In this document: in pieces, positions 16,654 to 24,722 of the stretch
Layout of the letters: the number at the start of each line of letters is the position of its first letter
Numbering within the stretch: position 1 is the first letter of the stretch
DNA from: CAVVDY01 sp963815775
GTDB taxonomy: Bacteria; Acidobacteriota; Terriglobia; Terriglobales; Acidobacteriaceae
DNA: 64,000 nt
NCBI GenBank assembly: GCA_963815775.1
Contig: CAWFIB010000021.1
Location: 124,001 to 188,000, forward strand
Direction: 5' to 3'
Notes under the pieces: generated by a model
Databases searched by the model: none
The model's input: only the letters and a program-made list of their open reading frames with translations
What the model was told of the DNA's origin: nothing
Translations under genes and position numbers: made by a program

Positions 16654-18321
16654 TCATCCCCGATACGTCAGCTCGGTAATGGTGCAATCGTCGCTCAACG
16701 GCGTGGCGCCGCGAAAGTCGGTTACCGCCTGCTCAATAGCGGCGAAGCCGGCGCCACAACAGCTTTCCAGCCGGTCATTGCCAAAGAATTCGCCGGTGGC
16801 ATCTTCCGCTTCGGTGACGCCGTCCGTAACTACCGCCAGGCGATCGCCAGGCGCCAGCTTCAGGGTGGTGGCGGCGAACTCTGCGTTGGCGATCAGTCCT
16901 ACGGGAAGGTTGCCGGCTTCGACCTGCTGCACCCTGCCGCCGGAGATGATCAGCGGCGGCACATGGCCGCAGTTGATGAGTTCCATCTCACCGTTCGGGC
17001 GCAGCCGCGCCACCACCAATGTGGCATATTTCTGTCCGCCCACCTTCTCACACAAGAAACGGTTAACCGCCGAGACCATCTCGGGCAGCGAAGCATCTTG
17101 TGCCAACTGCGAGTAGAGCATTCCCTGCAGGATGGAAGCCACGACAGCCGCCGCTACTCCCTTGCCCGAGACGTCGGCCACGATCAGCGACAGCGCGTCC
17201 GCCGTGTACACCAGGTCGAAGAAATCGCCTCCAATGTCTTTGCAGGCGTAGCTGACAGCGTTGACCCGGGCAAAGGGCACGTCCGGAATGGTCACCGCCA
17301 TCAGCCGCTGCTGAATATCGGCGGCAATCGACAGCTCCTGGCGGTAACGCTTGGCGGCATCTTCCGCCTGCACCAGCGCGGCGTTTTCCACCAGGGTTGC
17401 CGCGCCGTTAGCGATGGTCTTCAGAATGTCGTGGTTGACCGATGACAGCTTCCCCGACAGGAAGTGCGAATCGAGATACAGTACGCCTTGGATGTCGGCG
17501 CCCTCGGACTTGGTATCTTCCTTCGTCCTCTCCTGAATATTCGCCTTGCGCAGGGGGATGCAGATCACGCTCTTCAGGTTCTGCGCCACAATGCTTTCGC
17601 GCCCGGCGAGCTTGCCGGTGTCCTCGGTATCGGTTACCAGGAAGTCGGAGGCACTGTGCATGGCCTCGCGGAGTACAGAGCGCGAGATGGTGCTGTCATC
17701 CATGATGACTTCGCCGTTGCGCTCGCGCCCGGCGGCCAACCGTAGCTCTCCCTCCGGTCCGTCGCGCAGGAAGACAAAGCCGCGCTCGGCCTGGGTGAGC
17801 CGCAGCGAGGCCTCCAGCAAAGTCTGCAGAACGTCCTCCAGCACGCCGACGTTGTTTAGCTTGCGCGCGGTTTCCAGAAAGACGTTCAGCATCTCCAGTT
17901 CGGAGCCGGCGCCTGCGGCAGGCTTCCAGGTGGAGAGCTGGCTCAGGACCTGCTGCCCGAGGCTGGAGGGCGAGCGGTCGGGGCTAAACATGACGAAAGC
18001 CGCGCCCCGCACTCCGAACTCGATGCGGTCGTTGCGTTCCAGCTTGTGGCGGGAAACTTTTTCGTTGTTGACGAACGTTCCCTGGCGGCTGTTCTGGTCG
18101 ACGAGATAAATGCCATCCGGCTCGCGCACCAGATGGGCGTGCTCGCGGGAGACGCGCGGATCGGCCAGCACCAGATCACGGTCGGTCCGCCGCCCTACGG
18201 TGAAGGGGAAATGATCGAGTAGCAGCGTGCGGCGCTCGGTGCCTTCGACCACGACCAGGACGGTGGAATCGCTGCTCGTCGTGTTGTCGAGCGTGCGTCT
18301 CCAGATTCCGGTTGCGCCCAT
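16654..18321 (-). CDS. FHA-GAF-SpoIIE (PP2C-type) serine phosphatase
   Basis: This is a three-domain signalling phosphatase. The FHA domain (~20-115) has FTVGRRTDRDLVL, VSREHAHLV and NSRQGTFVNNEKV and binds phosphothreonine. The GAF domain (~150-310) begins LEDVLQTLLEASLRLTQAERGFVFL and includes VICIPLRK. The SpoIIE/PP2C domain (~340-550) has AADIQQRLMA, DIGGDFFDLV, LIVADVSGKGVAAAVVAS, NCGHVPPLII and LAVVTDGVTEAED, with the metal-binding aspartates present. I start at the ATG at 18321 (GGAGGG close upstream). The frame is open to 18513 but that extension overlaps the divergent gene and is not conserved. It likely reverses phosphorylation of an anti-sigma-factor antagonist or another Ser/Thr target. 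No kinase or antagonist gene is nearby. Confidence 0.88.
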   Translation of the reverse strand: MGATGIWRRTLDNTTSSDSTVLVVVEGTERRTLLLDHFPFTVGRRTDRDLVLADPRVSREHAHLVREPDGIYLVDQNSRQGTFVNNEKVSRHKLERNDRIEFGVRGAAFVMFSPDRSPSSLGQQVLSQLSTWKPAAGAGSELEMLNVFLETARKLNNVGVLEDVLQTLLEASLRLTQAERGFVFLRDGPEGELRLAAGRERNGEVIMDDSTISRSVLREAMHSASDFLVTDTEDTGKLAGRESIVAQNLKSVICIPLRKANIQERTKEDTKSEGADIQGVLYLDSHFLSGKLSSVNHDILKTIANGAATLVENAALVQAEDAAKRYRQELSIAADIQQRLMAVTIPDVPFARVNAVSYACKDIGGDFFDLVYTADALSLIVADVSGKGVAAAVVASILQGMLYSQLAQDASLPEMVSAVNRFLCEKVGGQKYATLVVARLRPNGEMELINCGHVPPLIISGGRVQQVEAGNLPVGLIANAEFAATTLKLAPGDRLAVVTDGVTEAEDATGEFFGNDRLESCCGAGFAAIEQAVTDFRGATPLSDDCTITELTYRG

Positions 18322-18564
18322 GCGCCCTCCCGCTGCGAATGCGTCACTGAAAGCTGCTAGCGAATATAGCCCAACTCCAGCGCCATATCCAACCTGGGGC
18401 GATCTCAAGTCCAAAGCTGTCTGGCCGGACCAACTTCGCGGTGCTTGTCCGGAAAAAACCGCCGTGAGTTCGATATTCGCATGGTAGGCGCGACTAAGGT
18501 ACAGAGCGTACACTGCTTAACGATGATTTTCGGCGGCTCGCGCCGCCGACCAGGGGGACACCTT

Positions 18565-19206
18565 TTGAAACTCAGAACCAGCCTGTTTCTAGGCACATTA
18601 CTGCTACTGACGCCGTCACTTTTTGCTCAGATCCCGCACATGACCCCGTTTTCTGCCGACATGCAAATTTCATCGATGCAGGCCGGCCCCGCCAATCGCG
18701 ATATGTCCGGAAAGATGTATGTCGATCAGCAGGCCATGCGCATGGATATGGAGGGAGGAGGCCCGCGCCAAGCGATCATCATCACCAGCTTCGCTACCAA
18801 GACGGTCGATATCCTGATGCCGCAGCAGCACCTGTATATGGAGCACAAGGCCGGCGAAAATCCCATGCGCCGGGGGCCGAACACCGAGAACGTTCACCCT
18901 TACGACCCGAAGAATCCCTGCGCCTCCGAGCCGGGTACCACCTGCAAGAACCTGGGCACGGAGACGGTGAACGGGCGCAGCACTGACCACTGGCAGATCA
19001 CCCATAAGGACGGCAAGGTGTCCGAAATCTGGATCGACAACCAGCTCCACTTCCCCATCAAGACGGTCAGCGAAGGCACGATCTGGCAGTTGAGCAACAT
19101 CAAGGAAGGACCGCAGGACGCGAGCCTGTTCCAGATTCCGGCCGGCTATCACAAGATGGACGTGCCCGGGCTGGGCGGAGTGATGCCCCGTCCGCCGCAA
19201 CAGTAG
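18565..19206 (+). CDS. Secreted DUF4412-like protein
   Basis: This is a periplasmic or outer-membrane-associated protein of unknown function. A clear signal peptide (LRTSLFLGTLLLLTPSLFAQ) is followed by a region resembling DUF4412 (FSADMQISSMQ...SGKMYVDQQAMRMDME...ILMPQQHLYME), which in homologues resembles LolA-like folds. Two cysteines (NPCASEPGTTC) may form a disulfide. The TTG at 18565, with AGGGGGA at 18552-18558, places the signal peptide at the N-terminus. Upstream in-frame starts at 18445 and 18523 add a charged leader that does not suit export. It is divergent from the phosphatase gene. Confidence 0.72.
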   Translation: MKLRTSLFLGTLLLLTPSLFAQIPHMTPFSADMQISSMQAGPANRDMSGKMYVDQQAMRMDMEGGGPRQAIIITSFATKTVDILMPQQHLYMEHKAGENPMRRGPNTENVHPYDPKNPCASEPGTTCKNLGTETVNGRSTDHWQITHKDGKVSEIWIDNQLHFPIKTVSEGTIWQLSNIKEGPQDASLFQIPAGYHKMDVPGLGGVMPRPPQQ

Positions 19207-19246
19207 GGGCGGCAAAAGGCATCGCTTCGGCCGCTCTGGCAGTGCC

Positions 19247-19297
19247 GGCCTTCAGGCCAGCGGTCAAGGCGTCAAAATTAGACTCGGGCTTCAGCCC
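19247..19297. repeat. Two short loop-conserved hairpins
   Basis: GGCC-TTCA-GGCC (19247-19258) and GGGC-TTCA-GCCC (19286-19297) lie between convergent genes. Short 4-bp stems around TTCA match the loop of other hairpins in the window. Confidence 0.6.
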
Positions 19298-19306
19298 CTG
19301 ATGTTC

Positions 19307-19498
19307 CTAGCCTCTCGGCAGCAACACGATGATCAGCGTCGCGATCGGCCCCAGGAAAAGTGACAGCAGGAACCACAGCAGGCCGCTGCGGTCCTTGCCT
19401 TGCGCCAGACCGGCGTTGATGAGGGCCAGCGTTCCCCAGCCGATGCCGTAGCCCGGCGTGATGTAGCTGTAATCGTAGAACGCGGCGATGGGGGCCAT
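19307..19498 (-). CDS. Small membrane protein, 63 aa
   Basis: The protein is not recognised. It has two hydrophobic segments (GIGWGTLALINAGLA and LLWFLLSLFLGPIATLIIVLL) joined by a short charged turn (QGKDRSG), so it should be a two-helix inner-membrane protein. A good RBS (GGAGAAG) precedes the ATG. It sits upstream of nothing on its strand and next to a zinc-ribbon gene, 57 bases away, which may be co-transcribed. Confidence 0.6.
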   Translation of the reverse strand: MAPIAAFYDYSYITPGYGIGWGTLALINAGLAQGKDRSGLLWFLLSLFLGPIATLIIVLLPRG

Positions 19499-19555
19499 GT
19501 CAGCTTCTCCGGCAGGTAAAGCGGGAGTTGGGGCCCGCCTCCCGCGTTGTCGAAA

Positions 19556-19735
19556 CTATAGCTTCTCGTAAAACTCGCACGCCGAGCACGAAATGTAGAT
19601 CCCGCCCGGCACGTCGCGCTCGCGGTCCTTCACCCGCTTCACGATGCGCGTCGGTTTGCCGCACTTGGGGCAGTCGGTGCTCTTGGTGGTGTCCATGACC
19701 TTCTTGCGGTCAGCGGTCTTTGCGATCTTCGCCAT
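19556..19735 (-). CDS. Small zinc-ribbon protein, 59 aa
   Basis: A short basic N-terminus (MAKIAKTADRKKVMD) precedes a probable zinc ribbon formed by CPKCGKPTRIV and CSACEFYEKL. The two CxxC pairs are about 27 residues apart. I use the ATG at 19735, preceded by AGGAGAAG. The longer frame to 20098 has no conserved features. Proteins of this type are common in Acidobacteria and proposed only generally to bind nucleic acid or act as chaperone-like factors. No function can be assigned. Confidence 0.68.
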   Translation of the reverse strand: MAKIAKTADRKKVMDTTKSTDCPKCGKPTRIVKRVKDRERDVPGGIYISCSACEFYEKL

Positions 19736-20284
19736 TGACTTCTCCTGATGGATTACAGATTTCTCCCGCAACTTGCGGTGCGCGGGGTGCCCCATCCCGC
19801 TTTCTTTTGGCGGGGTGGGCTCGGGGCTTGAGGGAAGCAACACGAGAAGGCCGGGCAGGAAGGCACAGGCCAGCGCGAGATGCACATGTCTCAAGCTCAC
19901 GTCCGGGGCCCATTCCGACTTCTTTTGCCGGAGTAGGTTTACCGGACGGCTTCGACTGCAGGCGGGCGCCGGTGCGCCACTCTCTACTCGCCGGGTAAGC
20001 TCTTTCATTTTACATGAGCCGGAGCGGCAGCCTGGCCTGGAGGCACTTGGTGATATTCCGACCGAATCACCAGGTGTCGTTGTCACTGCTTCTCGCATCT
20101 ACTTGATTGGCAATCTTTCGGGCCCACCACAGGTCTTGTCGGCTCAATGTTGGTAGTGTTCGGTATACTGCTACCCCAGGAAATAGGAATGTGTTTCGTT
20201 AAGAAGCGCTTCAGCTAGCTTCTCCGCGGCAACCGCGCGCGTGATGCGAGCCGACCAACAGCGCTCAGGAGTGGTCGATTCAAC
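19736..20284. other. 549-bp gap with two related inverted repeats
   Basis: I see no gene. Two related elements are present: CCCATCCCGC-TTTCTTTTG-GCGGGGTGGG at 19791-19819, and CCCATTCCGACTTCTTTTG continuing to CCGGAGTAGG at 19907-19937. A third related copy is at about 22970-22993. They look like a dispersed hairpin family with a TTCTTTTG-type loop. Confidence 0.6.
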
Positions 20285-20686
20285 ATGCTCCAGAAATACA
20301 AAGAGATCTTTTTCGGACTCGCTTTTGGAATCGGCGCTTTCCTGCTCGACACCAACATGGATGCCGCGGCGGGTGGCAACAGCTTCCTCGGGGAAGTGGT
20401 GGTGCATCCGGGCATGTTGTTGTACCGTGCCCTGTTCATCTTGCTGGGATTGGCGCTTGGCTGGCTGCTCTGGCAAAGAAACCGGCACGAGCGCGAGGCG
20501 CGGCAGCTGACTGAGACGCTAAACAGAATTCGGCAGGAATGCTCCACCCAGGGGCTGCTCTTGCGCACGACGCTGCAAAGGCTGTTGACGCGCGACGATC
20601 TCCAACTCACCGCAGAAGCCTCACAGTTGCTTCAGGACGCCTATGCCAAGTCGCAGGAGTTTCAGCGAATTGCTGAGGAAGGCTAG
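20285..20686 (+). CDS. Small membrane protein with coiled-coil-like tail, 133 aa
   Basis: The protein is not recognised. Its N-terminus (LQKYKEIFFGLAFGIGAFLLDT) and a second helix (LLYRALFILLGLALGWLLW) are hydrophobic. The rest, HEREARQLTETLNRIRQECSTQGLLLRTTLQRLLT...LTAEASQLLQDAY, is a long charged amphipathic helix. It is therefore likely anchored in the inner membrane with a cytoplasmic helical domain. The ATG at 20285 has only a distant GGAG. Convergent and neighbouring genes give no functional hint. Confidence 0.6.
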   Translation: MLQKYKEIFFGLAFGIGAFLLDTNMDAAAGGNSFLGEVVVHPGMLLYRALFILLGLALGWLLWQRNRHEREARQLTETLNRIRQECSTQGLLLRTTLQRLLTRDDLQLTAEASQLLQDAYAKSQEFQRIAEEG

Positions 20687-20787
20687 CCCGGCCTCCGGCA
20701 GAAGCTTGAACGGGCCCAAGTTTGACCCTCCTCTTTGCGGCCTGATACCGTCGTATGTTTGCTCTTCGTAACTGCGTAGCTCTACCA

Positions 20788-20860
20788 GGGAGACGCAGAG
20801 GCATAGACAGAATTATCACCTCTGATCTCCTCGGTGTCTCTGTGCCTCCGTGGTGAACTA
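20788..20860. repeat. Two opposed copies of the CACRGAG repeat
   Basis: GGAGACGCAGAGGCATAGAC (20789-20808) is followed after a short AT-rich spacer by the inverted form CTCGGTGTCTCTGTGCCTCC at 20829-20848 ending in GTGGTGAACTA. The pair lies in the leader of the acyl-CoA dehydrogenase gene and could fold into a long hairpin. Confidence 0.75.
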
Positions 20861-20893
20861 GAACTTTGCTCCGCAGCCAGACAGGGAAAGATC

Positions 20894-22072
20894 ATGGCCA
20901 TCAAATTCAAAGGCGTTGACTTCATCGAGTTCGACACCCTGCTCTCCGACGACGAGCGGCTGGTGCGCGACAATACCCGCAAGTTCATCGAAGAGAACCT
21001 CGTCCCCATCATCGAGCAGTGCAGCCGCGAAGGCCGCTTCCCCAAGGAGCTCATCGCGCCCATGGGCGAGCTGGGCTTCTACGGCGCCAGCCTGCAAGGC
21101 TACGGCTGCGCCGGCATGTCGGGCGTCGAGTACGGCCTGATGACGCAGGAGCTGGAGCGTGGCGACAGCGGGGTGCGCTCGTTCGTCAGCGTGCAGTCGG
21201 CGCTGTGCATGTATCCCATCTATGCCTTCGGTAGCGAGGAGCAGAAGCAGAAATACCTGCCTAAGATGGCGAAGGGCGAAATCCTCGGCTGCTTCGGGCT
21301 GACCGAGCCTGACGCCGGCTCCAATCCCGGCGCCATGCGCACGCGCGCAAAGAAAGATGGCGACAGCTATATCCTGAACGGCGAGAAGATGTGGATCACC
21401 TCCGGCTCCATCGCCGACATCGCCATCATCTGGGCGAAGGTCGAGGACGAAGATGAGCGCATTCGCGGCTTCATCGTGCCCACCGACACACCGGGATTCA
21501 AAGCTGCCGACGTGCACGGCAAGTGGTCGCTGCGCGCCTCGGTCACCTCCAGCCTGTCCCTGATCGACGTGCGCGTGCCTGCCGACACTCTGCTGCCGTT
21601 GTCGAAGGGGCTGGGCTCTCCCCTGAGCTGCCTCAACCAGGCGCGCTACGGCATTGGCTGGGGAGCCATCGGAGCGGCCATGGCTTGCTATGACTGCTCG
21701 CTGCAATACGCGCAGTTCCGCAAACAGTTTCATGACATGCCCATCGCCGGGCATCAGCTGGTGCAGGAAAAGCTGGTGTGGATGATCAGCGAAATTACCA
21801 AGGCGCAACTACTCGCACTACAAGTCGGCCGCCTGAAAGATGCGGGCAAGGTAAAGCCCTGGCACATCTCGATGCTGAAGCGTAACAACGTCTGGATGGC
21901 GCTGGAGTGCGCGCGCATGGGACGTGACATCCTGGGCGGCAACGGCATCGCCGACGAATACCCCATCTTCCGCCACATGGCCAACCTGGAGTCGGTAAAA
22001 ACCTACGAAGGAACCCACGACATTCATACCTTGATTATCGGGGAGCATATTACGGGGATAGCGGCATTCTAG
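20894..22072 (+). CDS. Acyl-CoA dehydrogenase, glutaryl-CoA dehydrogenase-like
   Basis: This flavin-dependent acyl-CoA dehydrogenase is closest by motif to glutaryl-CoA dehydrogenase, which oxidises and decarboxylates glutaryl-CoA to crotonyl-CoA in lysine and tryptophan breakdown. RSFVSVQSALCMYPIYAFGS matches the segment that carries the glutarate-binding arginine in GCDH. CFGLTEPDAGSNPGAM and WITSGSIADIAIIWA bind FAD, and KTYEGTHDIHTLIIGEHITG supplies the catalytic Glu. I start at the ATG at 20894; the longer frame begins in the upstream repeat. The length is 392 residues, normal for the family. It stands alone, so its pathway cannot be confirmed from context. Confidence 0.85.
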   Translation: MAIKFKGVDFIEFDTLLSDDERLVRDNTRKFIEENLVPIIEQCSREGRFPKELIAPMGELGFYGASLQGYGCAGMSGVEYGLMTQELERGDSGVRSFVSVQSALCMYPIYAFGSEEQKQKYLPKMAKGEILGCFGLTEPDAGSNPGAMRTRAKKDGDSYILNGEKMWITSGSIADIAIIWAKVEDEDERIRGFIVPTDTPGFKAADVHGKWSLRASVTSSLSLIDVRVPADTLLPLSKGLGSPLSCLNQARYGIGWGAIGAAMACYDCSLQYAQFRKQFHDMPIAGHQLVQEKLVWMISEITKAQLLALQVGRLKDAGKVKPWHISMLKRNNVWMALECARMGRDILGGNGIADEYPIFRHMANLESVKTYEGTHDIHTLIIGEHITGIAAF

Positions 22073-22080
22073 AACTCGGA

Positions 22081-22206
22081 GTCTGCGAGGATCCGTATCA
22101 GGGCACGAGCGTAGAATTCGCGTCTGCGAAGATTCGAGTCAGGGCACGACTTCAGTCGTGCCGACCGCGACCTCTTCTCCTTCTCTTCGAGCCGGCTTCA
22201 GCCGGC
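22081..22206. repeat. Imperfect ~41-bp direct repeat plus two hairpins
   Basis: GTCTGCGAGGATCCGTATCA and GTCTGCGAAGATTCGAGTCA are two imperfect direct copies, 41 bases apart, each followed by GGGCACGA. The second runs into a perfect hairpin GGCACGAC-TTCA-GTCGTGCC (22143-22162). Another hairpin, GCCGGC-TTCA-GCCGGC, is at 22191-22206. All lie between the dehydrogenase and the vapBC-type pair. Confidence 0.75.
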
Positions 22207-22235
22207 GGCACGCCTCTAGGCAGAAACCACCAACT

Positions 22236-22271
22236 TTGACAGAATGGTAGAATCCTGACATATCTTAGGAG
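22236..22271 (+). promoter_or_regulatory. Probable promoter and RBS of the AbrB/PIN module
   Basis: TTGACA at 22236-22241 is followed after 17 bases by a weak -10 (CATATC at 22259-22264). An RBS (AGGAG, 22267-22271) follows. The segment also has an inverted TCCT...AGGA around the -10, where an AbrB-type antitoxin could bind for autoregulation. The operator idea is inference. Confidence 0.55.
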
Positions 22272-22278
22272 TCCTGTC

Positions 22279-22530
22279 ATGGATCAGCAAACCCGGGTAC
22301 GTGTCAGTGAGAATGGACGCGTGGTGATACCCGCCTCCTTTCGCAAGGCCCTCGGCATCGAGGTCGGCGACGAGGTTGTGCTTGAGCTGAAACACGACGA
22401 GCTGCGGATTACGACGCAGCAGCAGCGCATCCAACGCGCCCGGGAACGCGCCCGCAAGTATTTGCCCAAAGGCGTTTCACTGTCCAAAGAATTGCTCGCC
22501 GAGCGGCGCGAAGCTGCCAGGCATGAATAG
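22279..22530 (+). CDS. AbrB/MazE-family antitoxin (VapB-like)
   Basis: This is an 83-residue antitoxin with a swapped-hairpin AbrB DNA-binding domain: VRVSENGRVVIPASFRKALGIEVGDEVVLEL. The C-terminal tail (QRIQRARERARKYLPKGVSLSKELLAERREAA) is a charged helix of the type that wraps the toxin. Its last 8 bases overlap the PIN gene, the standard layout of a type II toxin-antitoxin operon in which the antitoxin is translated first. It is likely to repress its own promoter together with the toxin. Confidence 0.85.
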   Translation: MDQQTRVRVSENGRVVIPASFRKALGIEVGDEVVLELKHDELRITTQQQRIQRARERARKYLPKGVSLSKELLAERREAARHE

Positions 22531-22909
22531 GATTGTGCTGGATGCTTCGGCCATTCTGGCCTTCATTCAAGGCGGGCCGGGCAGCGAGAAGCTCACTCCG
22601 GAGCTGCTGAGCGACTCGATTTGCAGCGCAGTTAACCTGGCGGAAGTACACGGCAAGTTGGTGAGTCGAGGATGGCCTGTCGATGAAGCTTGGGAAGACG
22701 CCTTCAGCCCAACCCAGGAAGTGGTCCCGTTCGATTTGTCGCAGGCCCGCATTGCGGGCGACTTGGTTGCCCAAACCCGAACGCTCGGTCTCTCTCTGGG
22801 CGACCGCGCCTGCCTGGCCTTGGCCCTAAGCCTCAAAGCTCCGGTTTATACCACCGAACAAGCGTGGCGGAAGCTTAAGCTCGAAGTGCCTGTGCATGTA
22901 ATTCGATAG
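22523..22909 (+). CDS. PIN-domain ribonuclease toxin (VapC-like)
   Basis: This is a PIN nuclease, probably cleaving tRNA or rRNA when free of antitoxin. Acidic catalytic residues are seen in IVLDASAILAFIQ (D near residue 6), VNLAEVHGKL (E), LSLGDRACLALAL (D) and the later VYTTEQAW, where the last acidic position is usually D. The length of 128 residues is typical. It starts inside the antitoxin gene (8-base overlap). Whether the pair is active is unknown; all core motifs look intact. Confidence 0.86.
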   Translation: MNRIVLDASAILAFIQGGPGSEKLTPELLSDSICSAVNLAEVHGKLVSRGWPVDEAWEDAFSPTQEVVPFDLSQARIAGDLVAQTRTLGLSLGDRACLALALSLKAPVYTTEQAWRKLKLEVPVHVIR

Positions 22910-23160
22910 CAGTGCGCGCGGCTGGGTGGCCCACCCCGCGACTCCATCCTTAGAATTTCCCAATCGGGTGCTCCATTCCGCCTTCTTTTGTGTTCAGTTC
23001 CATGACATCCTTTACAAAATGTCCCGCGGGTGGCCCGGCCGAGCAGTTTGGAGAGGCAATACATCCGAGGATTTTTGTTCCTCGGTTGCAGGACCTTTGG
23101 CTTCGCTCAATGATCATCGTATACAATACTTACAACAATTACGAGTCTGAAGGAACTGCG

Positions 23161-23604
23161 ATGAAGACTCCCCGTTCCATGGTTTTGAGCATGCGTCTTT
23201 CTACGGAAAGCGGCAAGCGTTTGAAGCGCATGGCCAACCGCCACGGATGGACCCCGAGTGACGCCAGTGCCCGTCTGGTGGAGGAAGGATTGCGCCGCTC
23301 GGAATTTGCCTTCATCGACTTTCGCGACTCGACCGCAGGCCGCCAGGCTTGCATTCAAGGCAGTACGCTCGCCGTCTGGGAGATCATGCTGCTCCTCCGC
23401 AGCTACAAGGGAAGCATTCCGGCTGTGGCCCGGCACCTGCGCTGGCCCGAAGCCAAAGTGCGGGCGGCCGCTAACTATGCCGCGGCATTTCCCGACGAGG
23501 TCGAGCAGGCGATCGCCGACAACGACGCCACCGATTTCGAAACCGTGCGGCGCATGCTGCCACAGGCGACGAAGGTCGTTCCCTCTAAGTCCGCCAGAAG
23601 CTGA
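23161..23604 (+). CDS. Putative antitoxin with DUF433-like helix-turn-helix
   Basis: This is a 147-residue protein with an N-terminal ribbon-helix-like segment (RSMVLSMRLSTESGKRLKRMANRHGWTPSDASARLVEEGL, split at GWTP). Its C-terminal half, QGSTLAVWEIMLLLRSYKGSIPAVARHLRWPEAKVRAAANYAAAFPDEV, reads like a DUF433-type HTH found in antitoxins. The ATG at 23161 with GAAGGAA upstream is the start; the frame open from 22990 is not conserved. It is separated by a single base from a DUF5615-like toxin gene, so the two are almost certainly a toxin-antitoxin pair. Confidence 0.75.
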   Translation: MKTPRSMVLSMRLSTESGKRLKRMANRHGWTPSDASARLVEEGLRRSEFAFIDFRDSTAGRQACIQGSTLAVWEIMLLLRSYKGSIPAVARHLRWPEAKVRAAANYAAAFPDEVEQAIADNDATDFETVRRMLPQATKVVPSKSARS

Positions 23605-23605
23605 G

Positions 23606-23989
23606 ATGCTCAAGCTTCTTCTCGATGAACACATCTCGCGCGATGTGGCGGCTGGACTGAAGCGCCGCAGCCGTTTGGTGCAAGTGCACTGCCTGGCGGA
23701 ATGGGAGAATGGTGACTTTTTGGGCCAGGATGATTCGGCCTGCCTGCTCGAGGCTGCTGCCCAACGCCTGACGCTTGTCACCTACGACCGCAGGACCATT
23801 CCTCCGCTACTCAAGACGTGGGCAGAAACAGGACGAAAGCACGGTGGCGTAATTCTGGTCGATGAGAAAACCATCTCCCCGGCCGACATTGGCGGGCTGG
23901 TACGAGCGCTGCTCCAACTATTCCAACAAACTGGGAGGCAGGACTGGATGGACCGGATCTGCTTCCTGGCGCGTGGCGCGGGCAGTTGA
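23606..23989 (+). CDS. DUF5615-like PIN-fold toxin
   Basis: This is a 127-residue protein resembling DUF5615, a PIN-fold family paired with DUF433 antitoxins. Motifs are MLKLLLDEHISRDVAAGL (DEH, first acidic site), DDSACLLEAA (second) and LTLVTYDRRTIPPLL (Y/D in the third position), ending in an IL-VD strand (GGVILVDEKTISP). It starts one base after the antitoxin stop. Activity and target RNA are unknown; the assignment rests on the DEH and TYD motifs and on context. Confidence 0.78.
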   Translation: MLKLLLDEHISRDVAAGLKRRSRLVQVHCLAEWENGDFLGQDDSACLLEAAAQRLTLVTYDRRTIPPLLKTWAETGRKHGGVILVDEKTISPADIGGLVRALLQLFQQTGRQDWMDRICFLARGAGS

Positions 23990-24130
23990 TGCGACTTCCG
24001 TAAGCGGCGACGACGGGTGACCCACCCGGCCTGGAATTCCCCAAATCATGTACCTCACTCCAGCGTAGGCCTCACGCAAATCGCACCCGGATTACACCGG
24101 AAGTGCATACTTCTCAGGTGGAGGTGTTTC

Positions 24131-24655
24131 ATGGCGACTGGCAGCGATCCGATTCTTACGCATCTCGGAATGGCCCACCTGGGAGCGCCGAAAATATTTC
24201 TGGGCAAAGGTGGCTTCCTGGGTGAATTCCGCGAATTCGCCCTTAAAGGCAACATGCTTGACATGGCCATCGGCATCATCATCGGAGCAGCTTTTGGCCG
24301 CGTCATCAGCTCGTTTGTCTCCGACATCATGATGCCGCCCATCGGGCTGATTTCCGGCCGTCATTCCGATCTGAGCAACAAGTTCATCAATCTCTCCGGT
24401 CATGCGTATGCAACGCTGGCGGAGGCGAAAGCCGCCGGAGCCGCGACCATAAATTATGGCCTCTTCCTGAACGCCTGTTTCGATTTCCTCATCGTCGCTC
24501 TCGCTGTCTTTCTTCTCATCCGGCAGGTCAACCGTCTGCGGCTTCAATTTGCAGCCAGTGTACCGGCAACCAAGGAGTGCCCATTTTGCGTTTCCCCGGT
24601 GCCGGTGAAAGCGACACGCTGCCCGAACTGCACCTCGCAGCTAAGCGCGGCTTAG
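24131..24655 (+). CDS. mscL: Large-conductance mechanosensitive channel MscL with C-terminal zinc ribbon
   Basis: This is the emergency osmotic-release channel of the inner membrane. The family core GFLGEFREFALKGNMLDMAIGIIIGAAFGRVISSFVSDIMMPPIGLI (given in parts: REFALKGNMLDMA, IGAAFGRVISSFVSD) is TM1, and FLNACFDFLIVALAVFLLIRQVNRL is TM2. The C-terminal helix is replaced by a zinc-ribbon-like unit with CPFC and CPNC pairs. An N-terminal extension of ~30 residues precedes the core. I chose the ATG at 24131, which has a GGTGGAGGTG upstream. At 174 residues it is longer than the ~136 of E. coli. The ribbon may respond to redox or metal, which is inference. Confidence 0.92.
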   Translation: MATGSDPILTHLGMAHLGAPKIFLGKGGFLGEFREFALKGNMLDMAIGIIIGAAFGRVISSFVSDIMMPPIGLISGRHSDLSNKFINLSGHAYATLAEAKAAGAATINYGLFLNACFDFLIVALAVFLLIRQVNRLRLQFAASVPATKECPFCVSPVPVKATRCPNCTSQLSAA

Positions 24656-24722
24656 CTCATCAGGATGTACCTTGCCGGCGGAGAACCATGCGACCATACA
24701 TCTCGAAACGGAGAGTGGATCG

